Assembly: GCA_028622995.1 (NCBI GenBank)
Contig: JAJQJQ010000027.1
Span: 1,922,001 to 1,986,000 of the forward strand
Direction of reading: 5' to 3'
Length of the DNA: 64,000 nucleotides
DNA from: Panagrolaimus kolymaensis
Lineage: Eukaryota; Nematoda; Chromadorea; Rhabditida; Panagrolaimidae
In this document: positions 11,991-23,850 of the stretch, piece after piece
Position numbering within the stretch: position 1 is the stretch's first letter
Layout: the number at the start of each line of letters is the position of its first letter
Notes under the pieces: model-generated
What the model saw: the letters and a program-made list of their open reading frames with translations, nothing else
What the model was told of the DNA's origin: nothing
The model's database searches: none
Position numbers and translations under genes: made by a program

Positions 11991-13243
11991 GAATAAAAAT
12001 AAAACACATAAAACAAATTTGGAAATTAATAAAAATAATTTCTGGAAAAGAAAACTTTTAAAATAAAGCAAAAAGTATGAATTCAGAGCAACAAAAAAAT
12101 GTTTGTTATTTGCGACAACTTTTATTGATTTGTTAGAGGACACATCACAACAAAAAAAACAATATATTGTGCGCATGGTTGTTTTCGGCTGCTTTGTGAC
12201 TCACATCACCTCAACCCACTGAAACAATGATGACAAACAAAACATGCATGTTTGCGTCGATCAAGAACGAAAAAACTGTGTTCTTTTTAAAATAGGACTT
12301 GCAGATATTCAAAACTTTAATGTTTGAGAATTTAAAATTTTGCAGGAAAGCAGCTTTTAATTTTATTTAGCTGAATATGTTACTGGAAAATTTCCAAGTT
12401 TTTTTAATTCTTTTTTATTATAATCTTAAAGAAAAGTAAAATAAAATTTATTATATAAAAATGCTTTTTTTTTTATTCACTTGAGAATTACAAAAGATTA
12501 ACTGCGATTTTCTGATTTTTATAATTTTTTGTTGTTATGTTTTTTTATTTACTCAGTTTCTTATCTTTGTTTGAAAACAGTTATTTTTGTGAAACAGGTG
12601 GTTTTGATAGCCCTTTTATTTTTCTAGTACATATTACTGTGATAAATTTAATAAACAAATTAACTTGGTTTTCTTAAAAGCAAATTCAATAAATCCAACA
12701 TTACTCATAAAAAACTTAAAATGAAAAAAACAAAAAATTATGTTTAGCAGGTTGAAATGAAAATGTTTTTTTAACTTTTTTTTTATCGTAATTCCGGAGA
12801 TACATATTTTTCAACTTTATTTTATCTTTGAAAACTTCATTTTGCTAAAGAAATCTTTTCCCAAAGTCACCTGCGTCATTTTTCCCTAAAATTGCACTTT
12901 TATCATAAAAAAAAGAACTCTATAAAAATTGTCAATAAATTTAATTATGTAAAATAAAAGTCATATTTTTTATATTTTTTAAAGAAAAAAGCACCTGTTT
13001 TATAGCTTACATTAAAACAGAGAACATAAATTATGAAAGCTTTTACTTTTTAATTTTAAATATAAAAACCTTAATTTGGTGTAAATCATTTTATTTATTT
13101 AATATTTTTTTCTTCGCGGAAAACGCCCTTTAAAAATTAAATTTTTATTTATTCTAGAATATTTATTTTATTTAATAACTTCAAAAAAAAAGTTTTTTAG
13201 TAAATTGTAAAATTTTTGTATATAATTTCCCTAAAAAATACTT
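11991..13243. other. Intergenic, no gene seen
   Basis: Divergent promoter region between the interrupted minus-strand gene and the plus-strand receptor. An in-frame upstream ATG at 12176 would extend the minus-strand gene with a hydrophobic segment; I consider this untranslated leader more likely. The rest is homopolymer-rich. Confidence 0.4.
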
Positions 13244-15031
13244 ATGGGTTATCCAATTGAAATAGGTTCAATTCAATGTGATGCTCCAGGTCAAAATGCC
13301 AGTTACGATTCTCTTGTTTCATGTGTCCTTTTTCAAATCCCTTTCAAGCTTGAACTCATTGGATTTGGATATATTTGTTTTGCTTTACTCATTACAATAA
13401 TTTTTATTTCAATTTTTGGAAAAATTAAAGAACAATATCGATGGTTTATTTTAAATCAAGCTCTTTGGGATTTGCTAATCACTTATGATTTTATTTGCGA
13501 AAAACCAACTTGGTATGGTTACTTTCAACGACAAATAGGTCCTGAAACGATGTTCTACGAACCTGCTTCATGCTTTTATGGAAATACCGGCGATAGTAAT
13601 ATATTTTTTGAATCAACTAAAGATGCAATAAAATATATTTCATATTTTCCTTTATTTTTGCTTACCTTTTCCCGATTTATTTGTCTTTATAATCATCGAT
13701 TTTATGAGCGACACAGTACCACTCCAAAATTAATTATTATTATAATTATTTCAAATATATTTTTTTTATTTGTATTAACTTTTCCAAAAACTCATGCAAT
13801 TTTAATTGATGAAGCTAAAATAAATTTAGAATATAACGATGGATGGAGAAATTGTCATTTTGATAATTGCCCTGTGAATATGACAACGTACATTCCTGAT
13901 TGTAATCAACCTTTAATTGATGAATGTGTTTCTAAACTAACGGTAAATGTTGTTTGGTCCCACTTTATTAAGATACTTTTTTTGAGGGATTTATACATAA
14001 CAAATGCTTTTTTGAATAGAAAAGGAGTTCACTCAAGAAATTATTGGGTTTTTGCTAAAAAATGTTTTTGTCGCCGGAAATTTCACTCATTTGAAAAGCT
14101 TTGATATTGTTTTTCCTTAGAAACAATAAACTTCAGTAAGAAACTCTATAAACTTAGTTTAATTCTGGAGGAGTTTTGTTCGCTGTTTTTTAGAGCATAC
14201 ATACTTGCTTTTTTTATTAATCAATTAATCAAAAAAATAAATATTTGCAGCTAAAAAGAAAAATTTCAAAGTTTTAAAACAAAAAAAGTTATTTTTTGTA
14301 ATTAAAATTCCCGAGAATATTAGCTTCGAATAATAATAGCATTATTATGATTGATTCTCTTTCATGTGTAAATTCAGATACATTATTTTGGTGGAGAATA
14401 ATTCAAACAAAAATATGTGCTTAAAATTTGAATAAATTATAAAAAAATTATACAATACTTTTTTTTATAGGTTTATGACCCACGTTGGAAATCAGCATTT
14501 GAAATATTAAAAACATTTTTGATTATCCTTTTTTTACTTTTATCTATAATTTTATCCATTTTAATGGTTTTAAAAGTTAGTCAACAACTTAAATTTCAAC
14601 TTCAACATAATCGAAGCAGTTTACAAACAACTTTACGAATTTCTGGGGTTTGCTTATTTCAATGTTTTACAATGACTTTTATGCTTTTTATAATTTTGTT
14701 TTCATCCGTTAATGATTTACGAAATCGTATTCCAATGCTGGAAATTCCATATACTTTTTTTAAAAATTTACCTTCATGGGCTTATTTGCTTCAAATGGAT
14801 TTCACTGTTCAAAGTTTTAATATTATTCGAGTTTTTCTTGATTCAATAATAATTTTATCTGTTTTAAATGGATATCGAAGAAATTGTAAATTATTGGTAA
14901 TATTTATTTTTAAATTAATCACCAATCCAAAGAAGGCATTTTATTCGTATAATTTAACTTCATCAACGAAGATTACCGTATCGACGATAACCAACAATCC
15001 AACAACAACAAAAATTTTGAAATTAAACTAA
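13244..15031 (+). CDS. Nematode seven-transmembrane receptor, 2 exons
   Basis: Exon 1 13244-13942 and exon 2 14471-15031 join in phase (donor ACG|GTAAAT, acceptor TTTTTTATAG) to 419 residues. Hydrophobic segments are visible around LELIGFGYICFALLITIIF, a second after QALWDLLITYDF, FPLFLLTFSRFICLY, KLIIIIIISNIFFLFVL, then in exon 2 FLIILFLLLSIILSILMVL, CLFQCFTMTFMLFIILF and a last one near VFLDSIIILSVLNGYRR. This arrangement, a cysteine/NxT-rich loop before TM5 (NCPVNMTTYIP) and a Ser/Thr-rich cytoplasmic tail fit a serpentine chemoreceptor. The subfamily is not assigned. The 528-nt intron is long compared with neighbours and holds nothing recognised. Confidence 0.75.
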
Positions 15032-15420
15032 AATTAAATATTTCTTTATTGTTTTTTGACAGTTTATTTTATTTATCTTTATTTTTGAAAATAAATTATT
15101 TTAAATATAAAACATTCTCGGTGTTATATTTATTTTTTGTGTTGGCAATTCAAAAAATAAATACAATATGTGTCATTTTTTCTGGAAAAAAAATGAAGAG
15201 AAGCGTTTTTTCCATAACAAAAAAGTGGCAACAACCATCGCAACTTTTTTTGAAAGAGTTGATTCAAAAATATTTAAATTTGTTTGTATTTTTTGTTGTT
15301 GTCGACTAGACTTTTACATAGCTTTCGTTCGATCGAAAAAGAAGTCGTGAATTTTATATTAAAAATTTTTTTTGTTAATCTTTTGCAACATTTTTTCTAT
15401 TTATTTTTCATGTTTTTCTT
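15032..15420. other. 3' flank of receptor gene, nothing recognised
   Basis: AT-rich sequence with T-runs. Overlapping frames at 15049-15350 are phenylalanine/lysine-rich and lack splice or family support. Confidence 0.35.
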
Positions 15421-15482
15421 ACCCATTTCAATGTCAGAAAGAAACAATCTCATGTATCGATGATAAATGCTAAACATTATTT
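15421..15482 (-). pseudogene. Relic of the HAT/F-box-like gene (start of its exon 4)
   Basis: On the minus strand this short piece reads IYHRYMRLFLSDIEM, matching IYHRYTRFFLSDIEM at the start of exon 4 of the interrupted gene (10551-10506). Nucleotide identity is about 80% over 55 bases, and a donor-like GTAAG follows directly. No other exon of a second copy was found nearby, so this is an orphan fragment of a paralogue. Confidence 0.6.
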
Positions 15483-15954
15483 TGTTGTACAATATTAAGA
15501 TAGATAAGTTTGCATTCATCTTGGTGAAAAAAAAAAATACATTTGATTAAACTAAATTTCAAGAAACTTTATTATTTAGCTTTAAAAATATAAATGCATT
15601 TCTAATTAATGCTTTGTAGTTATTTAAAAAAATTAATAAATATATAAAAAATTCAAAAAACCTCCAAACTTCTCCTTTTTTTATACACGTTTTTAGACAT
15701 AATTTTTACGACTAAAATAAAATCAAAATCGATTTTTTTGTTTTCTTTCAACAAACAAAATGCTAACCACTTACACCTCGATTTTTTTGTTGTTGCTTCT
15801 TTTTATTGACAACTCCCAATTGGCTGATAACTTTTTTTTTCTTTGCTTGCTGTTGGGGATTGCTGACGTACGCTTCTATTGGAAAATTATTATAGAATTT
15901 CACACGCTCCTTGATTTTATGTTTAAAAAAATTTGAATGGAAAAATTTTCTACA

Positions 15955-16605
15955 AATTTGTTAATAAAAATAATAGAACAAAATACATATTGGTTTACAA
16001 ACTTAGTTGATGCAACCTTTGCAAAACTACATATATTTATATTTTTAATTTATGAATTATGTCATCATCGAATAAAAATTAGCTTTCATAATGTTTTTTA
16101 AATAATATGGAGCACAAGCTAATTAATGTTTGCCATAGTTGGATATTATAACAACGGATTTTAATTTACTTTATAAAAAAACAATGCAAGAAAAAAAGTG
16201 TCATTTAAATGAAACAACATTAAAGTTTGCAGCTAGATATTGAAAGAATAATTGAGCGATTTCTTATCATCCTTTTTTCAAAAAAACTTTTAAAAAAATA
16301 AAAATTAAATAAAAAATTCAAAACGTTTAAAAAATAAAGAATCAATAATGCAACGCCAACAACACAAAAATTTTTGTCAAGATTTTAAAATGCAATTGAC
16401 AATTTATGGTTTTTTTTAGAAAAAAAAATGCGAATAAATATTGCAAGAAACAAAGGGTCTGTTTGTTTTGTTTATTTGTTTCATTACTTTTCAACGTGAC
16501 AGACGAACTTGAAAAACTAATAAACAGTGGAGACTTTCAAACAAAGTTTTTATGCACGAAAAAGATAAAAGTGTGGTTCTTTTTGCTTGCGTTCTTCGTA
16601 TCCAT
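15955..16605 (+). repeat. Dispersed repeat, copy A (partner at 25535-26140)
   Basis: About 650 bases align in direct orientation with 25535-26140 at roughly 70-80% identity by eye. Shared blocks include TTTTTAATTTATGAAT, TCATTTAAATGAAACAA, GGGTCTGTTTGT, GACAGACGAACTTG and TTTATGCACGAAAAAGATAA. No coding capacity or terminal repeats were seen. It could be an old element or duplicated regulatory DNA. Confidence 0.7.
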
Positions 16606-16612
16606 GCATTAA

Positions 16613-16806
16613 AATGGTCAAAAAATGTTAATTCAAGCGAACTTCAGTTTACTGCAATGCAACAAAAAACATAATCGATGGATTAAACGAATTTTGAGTA
16701 AGAAAAAAAATATACTTTATTAATTAAGAAATAACACAAACATTAAACACAATAACATAATTTTCTAAGAATAGAATTAGCTTTAACACAGTGAGAAGTA
16801 TTACGT
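16613..16806 (-). pseudogene. Duplicated 3'-terminal exon and 3' flank of the DUF229 gene
   Basis: Nearly identical (about 90%) to 19702-19899, which covers the last exon of the DUF229 gene and its 3' flank. The copy still reads NTSHCVKANSILRKLCYCV and then stop (stop at 16745-16743). The splice acceptor present in the parent (TTTTTTAG before ATATGG) is lost here, so this is a non-functional fragment. Confidence 0.75.
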
Positions 16807-17281
16807 GGTCAAAAAATCTTTTAATTAAACATAGGGTTTTGCTTTTTCTTTTGTTTTTAATTTTAACATTAAACTGAATTTATGGGAAAATAACATGATT
16901 TCAATGAGAATATTTGAAATGATTAATAAATAAATTAGATCAAACTTCTTTTAAACAAAATTTCCTGATTCCCAGCAACTTCACTTTTTTACACCTTCAT
17001 TGTACAAAAATAAGTAATAAAAAATAATAAAACTATGATATTTTGCTTTAAAAAAAATTAATTTCTTTGAATTTTGTTTCTTCGCCAGCTACAAACAAAT
17101 AATAAAAAGAATGGTGTTGTGGCATACATATTAGAAACTTTATGCACAAAAGCATTTCATGAAGAAAAAAATAATCTCAAATATTTTATTGATAAAAGCT
17201 TTTATTTGGAAACGTAGCAATCAAAATTTATGCTTTTATTGATAGTAATAGTAATGATGAGCATGTGGTGGAGCATCAATA
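16807..17281. other. Intergenic, nothing recognised
   Basis: Sequence between the duplicated DUF229 tail and the VWA gene stop. AT-rich, no repeat or RNA gene seen. Confidence 0.35.
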
Positions 17282-19039
17282 TCAAGCCATTGCAAATTTT
17301 ATATTGATATCAAACCCGATCGCTTTTGGTGGGTTTGGAAAGACAGCTTTTGTGGGGATTGTTGGTGGAAGCTGCGTGGTGGTTGAAGGCATTACAGGAG
17401 TAGTTTTTTTTGAATCATATTGTCGACAAAGAGTAAAACTACTTTCATTTTCCGTTCCAACAACTGAAACATATAATGGTGAAACTTCTGCGATCGCCAT
17501 TTCTACCGGAGCTGTTGAATTTCCATTCGCCAGGAAATCATATTCAGCGCTCGATGGAAGTTTTGTTTCATTTGATGTGTAAAGTATTGCCCCACCATTG
17601 TTCAATTCCAAGCTGATTGAAGCATTTTTGTTTGGATTTGATTCAATTTGATAAAAAAGATGTTGATTTCGATTAACAGTACCTATAAGATTTCAAAATG
17701 GATCCACTTTAAAAATTCATTAAAGTTATGTACCAAAAACACAAGTTTGGTCTAACGATAAAATAAAAGAAATATCGCAAAGTTGAAAATTTAAAAGAGC
17801 TGGAAAGGAATCAACAAGCTCCTCAAAGGTATCAAGTTTGTAAAAATGCATGCATGAGGGATTTGATGCTAAAAAATGTCCAAAAAAGCTATTTAATAAG
17901 TAAGGAAACTAAGTTAACCCCATTCAACCATTTTAGAATAATCTAAATTTCCTACAGCAATTGCAAATAAAGTTACTCCAGAATTTTTTAAGCTTGTAGC
18001 TGCCACCTCAGTTAAGGGATACATTTCTTCTTTAGCCTGGGTTTCAGTGGTAGGTGCCCCATCTGTAATTAAGATCACAACTTTAGGTACTCCAGCTCTT
18101 CCATTACGGATAAATTCTTGATTGCTAATATTTAAGCCAACAGGAATATTTCCCCATTGATCCAAAAATTCAAGGTTTTCAGCCATTTCATAAGCTTTAA
18201 CAAGATTATCATTTAATGGAAAAACAACTTTAGCATTATTTCCAATTAATATAATTCCAATTTTAATTGAGTGCTGGGAACTTATGCCGATAATAAACTT
18301 CTTTAAAAAAGTTTTTGTAAGCTCATAATTTCCTTTCATGCTACTGGAAGAATCGATAGCAAAAATAATATCCATTGAAGGAGGTTTGCATTCAGGCATA
18401 CCACTTAGAGTATCAATAAATTCTTGGGGTGATGACGAAGGATTAAAATTATCTACCTATAATTTACTAGTTTCATCAAGAAAAATGCGGTAAAACATTT
18501 TTAACTTACCCAAAATTGAGCTTGTTCGGAAATGTTCATTGAAATAAATGAAGAAGATGTATTTGCAAGAGAATCAATAAACAACCGCGCAGAAACCAAA
18601 GAATTCATAGGAACTTCCATATCACCATTTTTTCTATTTAATTTGTCAACATTTACTCTTTTGAAGCAATTTGATCGGAAAAAGAAGAATTTTCAATTTG
18701 GGAAAACATGTCGGAATTGATTTGCCAAATTCCACTTTTATCAATATCTCCATCCTTCGTGTTTCTGCAAACAATAAATCAATTTTTTTTCCATTAATTT
18801 TTTAGAGAGACTTACTGTAAATTAAGTCCATCTCGACTTTGAACATATGCAAGTCGACGAAGGAATAAATTATCATTGGGAAAAATGCAAGTGTCCTGAA
18901 GTTTTCGAATCGCAGCAGTTACCACATCGCTACCAGTGGCATATTTGGTATGGATTGCATCCTTTCCATATGTGGCAGCGGAAAAGAAAAATAAATAGCA
19001 AAGAAACAGTCCTAATTTTTCCATGGTTGTTAGAGCCAT
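17282..19039 (-). CDS. Secreted von Willebrand factor A-domain protein, 5 exons, one frame break
   Basis: Exons 19039-18816, 18764-18510, 18456-17919, 17868-17734 and 17682-17282. The N-terminus is a signal peptide (GLFLCYLFFFSAATYG). Exons 1-2 encode a segment with LRRLAYVQSRDG and SGIWQINSDMF that resembles lytic-transglycosylase-like ESxxG...GIWQ patterns, with Gln where Glu is usual. Exon 3 is a VWA domain: MIDAS motif DSSSSMK, the conserved threonine region, LITDGAPT, and FAIAVGN at its end. Exon 4 supplies the last VWA helix with paired cysteines. The tail is Thr/Pro-rich. Inside exon 2 the frame shifts by one base at 18655-18661 (an A-run, TCAAAAGAG); one more A would restore it. A second possible end, in another frame, finishes with HAHHYYYYQ at about 17234. 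Confidence 0.75.
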
Positions 19040-19701
19040 GAAAATTCAAAGTGAATAAAAATTGATGGTGTTTTCATGCTTTATAAATGCAAGAAAAAGA
19101 AAAAAGGATTCATGAAAAACAAAGAATGCTTTTTGAATGTGTAATCGAAATATGTTTAAAGAGTCTTTTTTATTAAGATAGGAATCAGAATGCTATTTCT
19201 GGAAAAATAAGAGCAATCAATTGCTAATAAGATAAAAATTTAATTTTTCAATAAAAAAAAGATGACTATTTTATGAAAGAAAAAAAGAAGAATTGAGGCT
19301 ACATTTTTAATGTAATAAATTAATCATATCAAATTGCAAACATTTGAAAAATAAAGAGACTTTAAGGTATTAATTGACCAAAGATAAAAAAGGATACACG
19401 GTTCCTTGTAAGATCAGGTGATTAAAGATTAAATCAAGAACACACAATGAACATAAGGATAGACTTTATTAGTCAGCAATTTCGTTGCAAAAACATTCAA
19501 TATATATATGTTTTAGAAATGTAATGCACGTGACAAATCGAGGAAAGAAAACATGTTATTCATTCATAAATTAATTACTCGAAGTAAACAAGCAATCATA
19601 AAAGATAACAGTTGCGAAATACTTAATTTCAAAATGAAACGTTTTGAAATCAACTGTTAGCAGTGATGTGTTTAAAAGATATTGAGAATGTTACAATATA
19701 A
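19040..19701. other. Intergenic, nothing recognised
   Basis: AT-rich sequence upstream of the VWA gene start and downstream of the DUF229 gene. No gene or structured repeat seen. Confidence 0.35.
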
Positions 19702-19899
19702 AATGGTCAGTCAAAAAATGTTAATTCAAGCGAACTTCAGTTTACTGCAATGCAACAACAACATAATCGATGGATTAAACAAATTTTGAGTAAAAAAATA
19801 ATATATACTTTATTAATTAAGAAATAAAACAAACATTAAACACAATAACATAATTTTCTAAGAACAGGACTAGCTTCAACACAATGAGAAGTATTACCA
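19702..19899. repeat. Parent copy of the duplicated DUF229 3' end
   Basis: Direct repeat partner of 16613-16806. It overlaps the terminal exon (19902-19836) and the 3' flank of the DUF229 gene, including an AATAAA-type signal on the minus strand. The copies are 3.1 kb apart with the VWA gene between them. Confidence 0.8.
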
Positions 19900-22560
19900 T
19901 ATCTAAAAAATGATGACGATAAAAGAAGTTTGAAAGTTTTTCATAATTTACTTACTTATTAACTCTTTCAATATTATTCAGAGCGGTCATATTTCCAGTT
20001 GATTCATCTTCAATAACAATACCTTCAAAAATTGCATTGGATGGAGATTGAACAGAAAATTGAACTTGATAATGGCTGACATTGGATTCACCACCATCGA
20101 TTGAAGGTGGAATAGTTCTTGATAAAGAAGTTACATTGTTCAATTTCATCAATAAACATTTTCTCTGAAAAAACAAAAATAGAAGGAGCATTAAGTATGG
20201 ATAAATTGGAGGTTAATGAAGCAACAAAACCATAAGTATTTGGTCAATGCCTCTATTTTCTGAATTTTATCAAAATTCTAAGAACTTACAGTAACATTTT
20301 TTTCTTTAAAATAATCATCAATTTTGTCAAGTATCAAATTTGCATATTTGATTCCATATGATGGTGGTAGTTGAGTTTCTTCAAAGCATGGACAAAATTT
20401 AGATGGAATTTCTGCTTCAAAACATGTTCGATGTGGAATAGATGATAGTAAAGATTTGCCACGAGGAAGTAATGGAGCATCCAAAGTTGAAAAGTTTCCC
20501 TACAAAAACAAATAACAGTGAGTAAAATTAACAAAACAAAACAAAAAGCGTACCTGTAATGTATGTTTAAGCATAGCATGAAGATCAAAATGACTTGTTA
20601 AAACATTTTTATTTGCTTTCAAATTTTCTGAGAACGTTGGATGTTTCTTTTTGAACCATTCAGGTAAACGAACAGATAAAAATGGAAGTTTGGATTCTAA
20701 TCGACCAAGGAAAGATAAACGGAAAGTGGAGATACGTTGCCCATGATCAGAGAATACTATAACAATTGATTTATTGAAATATGGTTCCATGGTTGATAGA
20801 AATTCAGGAAAACCATCATCAAAGTATTGAGGTGTGTTTAAATTGCTATGAAATATATCACTAAACCATTGATACACAAATTTTCTTTTTCCTTCATAAC
20901 CTGAAAAAAGCAGTTTGGACCAAACTAAGATAATGAATGTAAAGATAAGAAACCCACTTTTCAAAAAAGATTCAAGATAATTCAAATGAAGTTTATGAAG
21001 AGATACATCATCATAACAAAAGACATTACTTTTCTCTTTCGAATTTGTTTGTGCAATTGCCAAAGTAAATTGACGAAAATAATGATCTGATAATTGACGA
21101 ACCGTGAAACCAATATCTCCCACAGAATTAAATAATCCATAACCAGGCCAATCTTCAGAGAAGTAAGTTGCATATCCTTTTTTACCAAAAGTAAACCACG
21201 GTAAAGTTGTCCAATTATCGTATCTTGTGTATGAGTCGGATGGAATGGTGGCATTAAATTCCTAAAATACATTTAAGCATATAAACAACTAAAACAAAGA
21301 GAAATGTCATCACAAAACTAACCTTCATCTTATCGTCCATAACATGTTCGCCCAGAAAAATTGGCATAATATTTGGCCAGCTATTTTCTCCAACTTTAAC
21401 ATGCTTATCCATAACCACGAATCCAAGTTTATCCAACATTTTCATAGTTTTTGGCATTTGACGAAACATATTTGAACGTGACATTGAATCCACTCCAATC
21501 ATAATGAAGCTCAATTGCTCTTCGGTTTCATCTTCAAATGGCCTAAAATATTCATGCATATACATAGAATACTTGTTTAAACATATAAACATACTTTTGA
21601 GTTTCAATTGAAACATTTTTAGGTATAGCCGTTGCCCATTGATATCGATATGTTTCATTTCCAACTTCGTTAACACACGAAACATCAACAAAATCTTTTT
21701 CAAGCTTGACTGGAGTTGTTGTTGAGTTCAATGGCAGCCATTCTTCATATTTGACAGTTTTATCATCCACGCCAGTGTTATGCCCAAAATATCGATATAC
21801 ACATGATGAATTAGGATTCAAAAGCACCAGAGTACCATTGAAGAGAGCAGTTTCTTTTTTCTAAAACAAAAAAATATATGGTTGAAAGAGGAAAATGAGA
21901 AGAAAGAAAGAAAAATAAACAAACTTGAACCGAATCACATTGAAGAGGTGAAAGCTTTGTATAATATTCGGATATTCTTGGATCAAATGGATTTGCAACA
22001 ACCAATTTGCATCTTTCTTCATTTAAGAAATTAAAGCTAGCCTAAAAATGTTTTTGGTTATTAGTTATGGATAAATTTTGTAAATAAAATGATAGATTAG
22101 AAGAGAAAAACAAACAATAGAAATAAAATTTACAAACAAAAAAATGGGGTAAGCATTTTTTTTGTCAAAGAGTTCAATTTGCCAAAATATGGTATTAGCT
22201 GCTTACTGCAAGCAAGCAACTACCGATTGATAATAGACAGAAAAACTTTAGTTTTAAAAAAAAATACAATTGTTTTATTTATAATTAGTTAATGAATTTA
22301 ATCCATAGGCATACTTTAACCAAACCAAAAAGGTTCGTAAATAGTTTTTTAACAAAATACAATACTTTCGACAATAAAAAAACTAAGAAAAAAGAAAAAA
22401 GAAAGAAAAGTAAACTTACATCAATGCTTTTCAATTTCCCGAGCAACAATGTTTTATCTTGAAAAAAGAAGAAATACAACGATAACACCATAATTCCAAG
22501 AAAGATAAGTATAAAATATTTCATTTGTTTTTTCATTGAAACCAGAAACGACGACAACAT
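19836..22560 (-). CDS. DUF229 sulfatase-like membrane protein, 9 exons
   Basis: Exons 22560-22420, 22041-21925, 21860-21595, 21542-21323, 21261-20958, 20900-20554, 20499-20290, 20164-19956 and 19902-19836 join in phase to 626 residues. An N-terminal signal anchor (YFILIFLGIMVLSLYFFFF) makes it a type II membrane protein. The DUF229 domain is complete: PFDPRISEYYTKLSPLQC, FIMIGVDSMSRSNMFRQMP, ENSWPNIMPIFLG, EDWPGYGLFN, VFSDHGQR and the closing YGNTSHC...CYC. DUF229 belongs to the alkaline phosphatase/sulfatase superfamily; the VDSMSR and SDHG segments match its metal-site motifs, but the family's substrate is not established. It is greatly expanded in nematodes. Complete and apparently functional. 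Confidence 0.93.
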
Positions 22561-23850
22561 GGTTGAAAGTTTTGCAAAAACTCAAAATGACGAAGACGGC
22601 TTTCACTCTCTCTTTTTTTGTCGTCATTGAAGGAAATGCTATCTCAAAAAATTTGCATAAAACTAGTAAATTCTTCATTTTAATTTTTCTTTTCTTTTTT
22701 TAGCGCAGGCATTTGTCTTTGTTTAGAAATGTGATTCATCGGAAATTTGCAAAACGACGAAAGATAAATTATGAAATTTTCAAAAAAAAAACTTTGCGAT
22801 GAACTAAAGTAAAATAACGCACGCAAGTTTGCAGGAAGGATTTTTAATATTGTATTTAAATTCCACAAAGAAGTTTTTTGTTTTGGAAATATTAAAATAT
22901 GTATGTGTTTTTTTTTTTTTTCAAAGATTAAAGATTTATTTTTTTGATGTTCATGCTAAAAATGTACTGTTCTTGATGAAAACCGAAATACCATGAAATC
23001 AAAATTCTAAAAAAAATAATGATAAAATACATATTTTAACCAATTTTTTCATCTTTGAAAACGCATCAATGACGACGACCATTTTGGAAGGATTTTTTGT
23101 TTGTTCGAGAGAATGAAGTTATTTTATTGTGTTTTTTTTATAAACTTTTTTTTATCTTTGTGTACCTTACTTCTATGTAAATTTATGTTGTTTTTTTCCA
23201 CACACAGCAATCACTAAAATAAAAAAGAAGGAAATTTTTTTGCATATTTGCTTATTCCCCGAGCAAAAGCTGATGTCAATTTTTTTTTCATCATTTCGAA
23301 CCGATTCATAGCAAAAAATAAAAAAAGTGGTCCGTTTGACATCGAAATCTTTAATTTGACTAGCAGAGTCTCTCTTAAAACCTTTTTTGTTGACAATATC
23401 TATCAATAATTTTTCTATCAATCATTATCTTCCTTTTGAATCATAAGTACTTGCATGCGCCTTTTTTTCAAAACATTTGGGACTCATGCCGCCGCCGCTG
23501 CAGGTAAAAATCCATGTCAGTGTCTATCACAATAATCTCAGCAGCTAACATTCGAATACACATATTGTAAAATAGGGGTAGCTATGTTGTTGCTTTTCAT
23601 CTCTGTTGTCGTCTGTCTAATGATTCATTTAACCTTTTTTATTTTTTTAGTATGATTAATATTGATTGTGTAATCATTTTTTTCTTATTTTAGGCATTTT
23701 GAACCATCCACGATAATATTATTAGTTTTCATTTTATTTTTCACGTTTTATTATATTAATGCTCCATTAGAAAAAATATATTTTTTTTATTTAAAAAAAT
23801 CATTAAAATTTAGGTGAAAAAGTGATCAAAAAAGAGAATAATTAATTTAA
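22561..23850. other. Divergent promoter region, nothing coding recognised
   Basis: 1.3 kb between the minus-strand DUF229 gene and the plus-strand cytidylyltransferase. Several lysine/phenylalanine-rich open frames are homopolymer products. A GC-richer patch, CCGCCGCCGCTGCAGG at about 23490, stands out but has no assigned role. A TTTAG at about 23810 could be a trans-splice acceptor for the downstream gene. Confidence 0.4.

Noticed and set aside
22280..23421. Several hydrophobic or lysine-rich open frames upstream of DUF229 and in the promoter region
   Set aside because: Homopolymer-driven; no splice partners or motifs.
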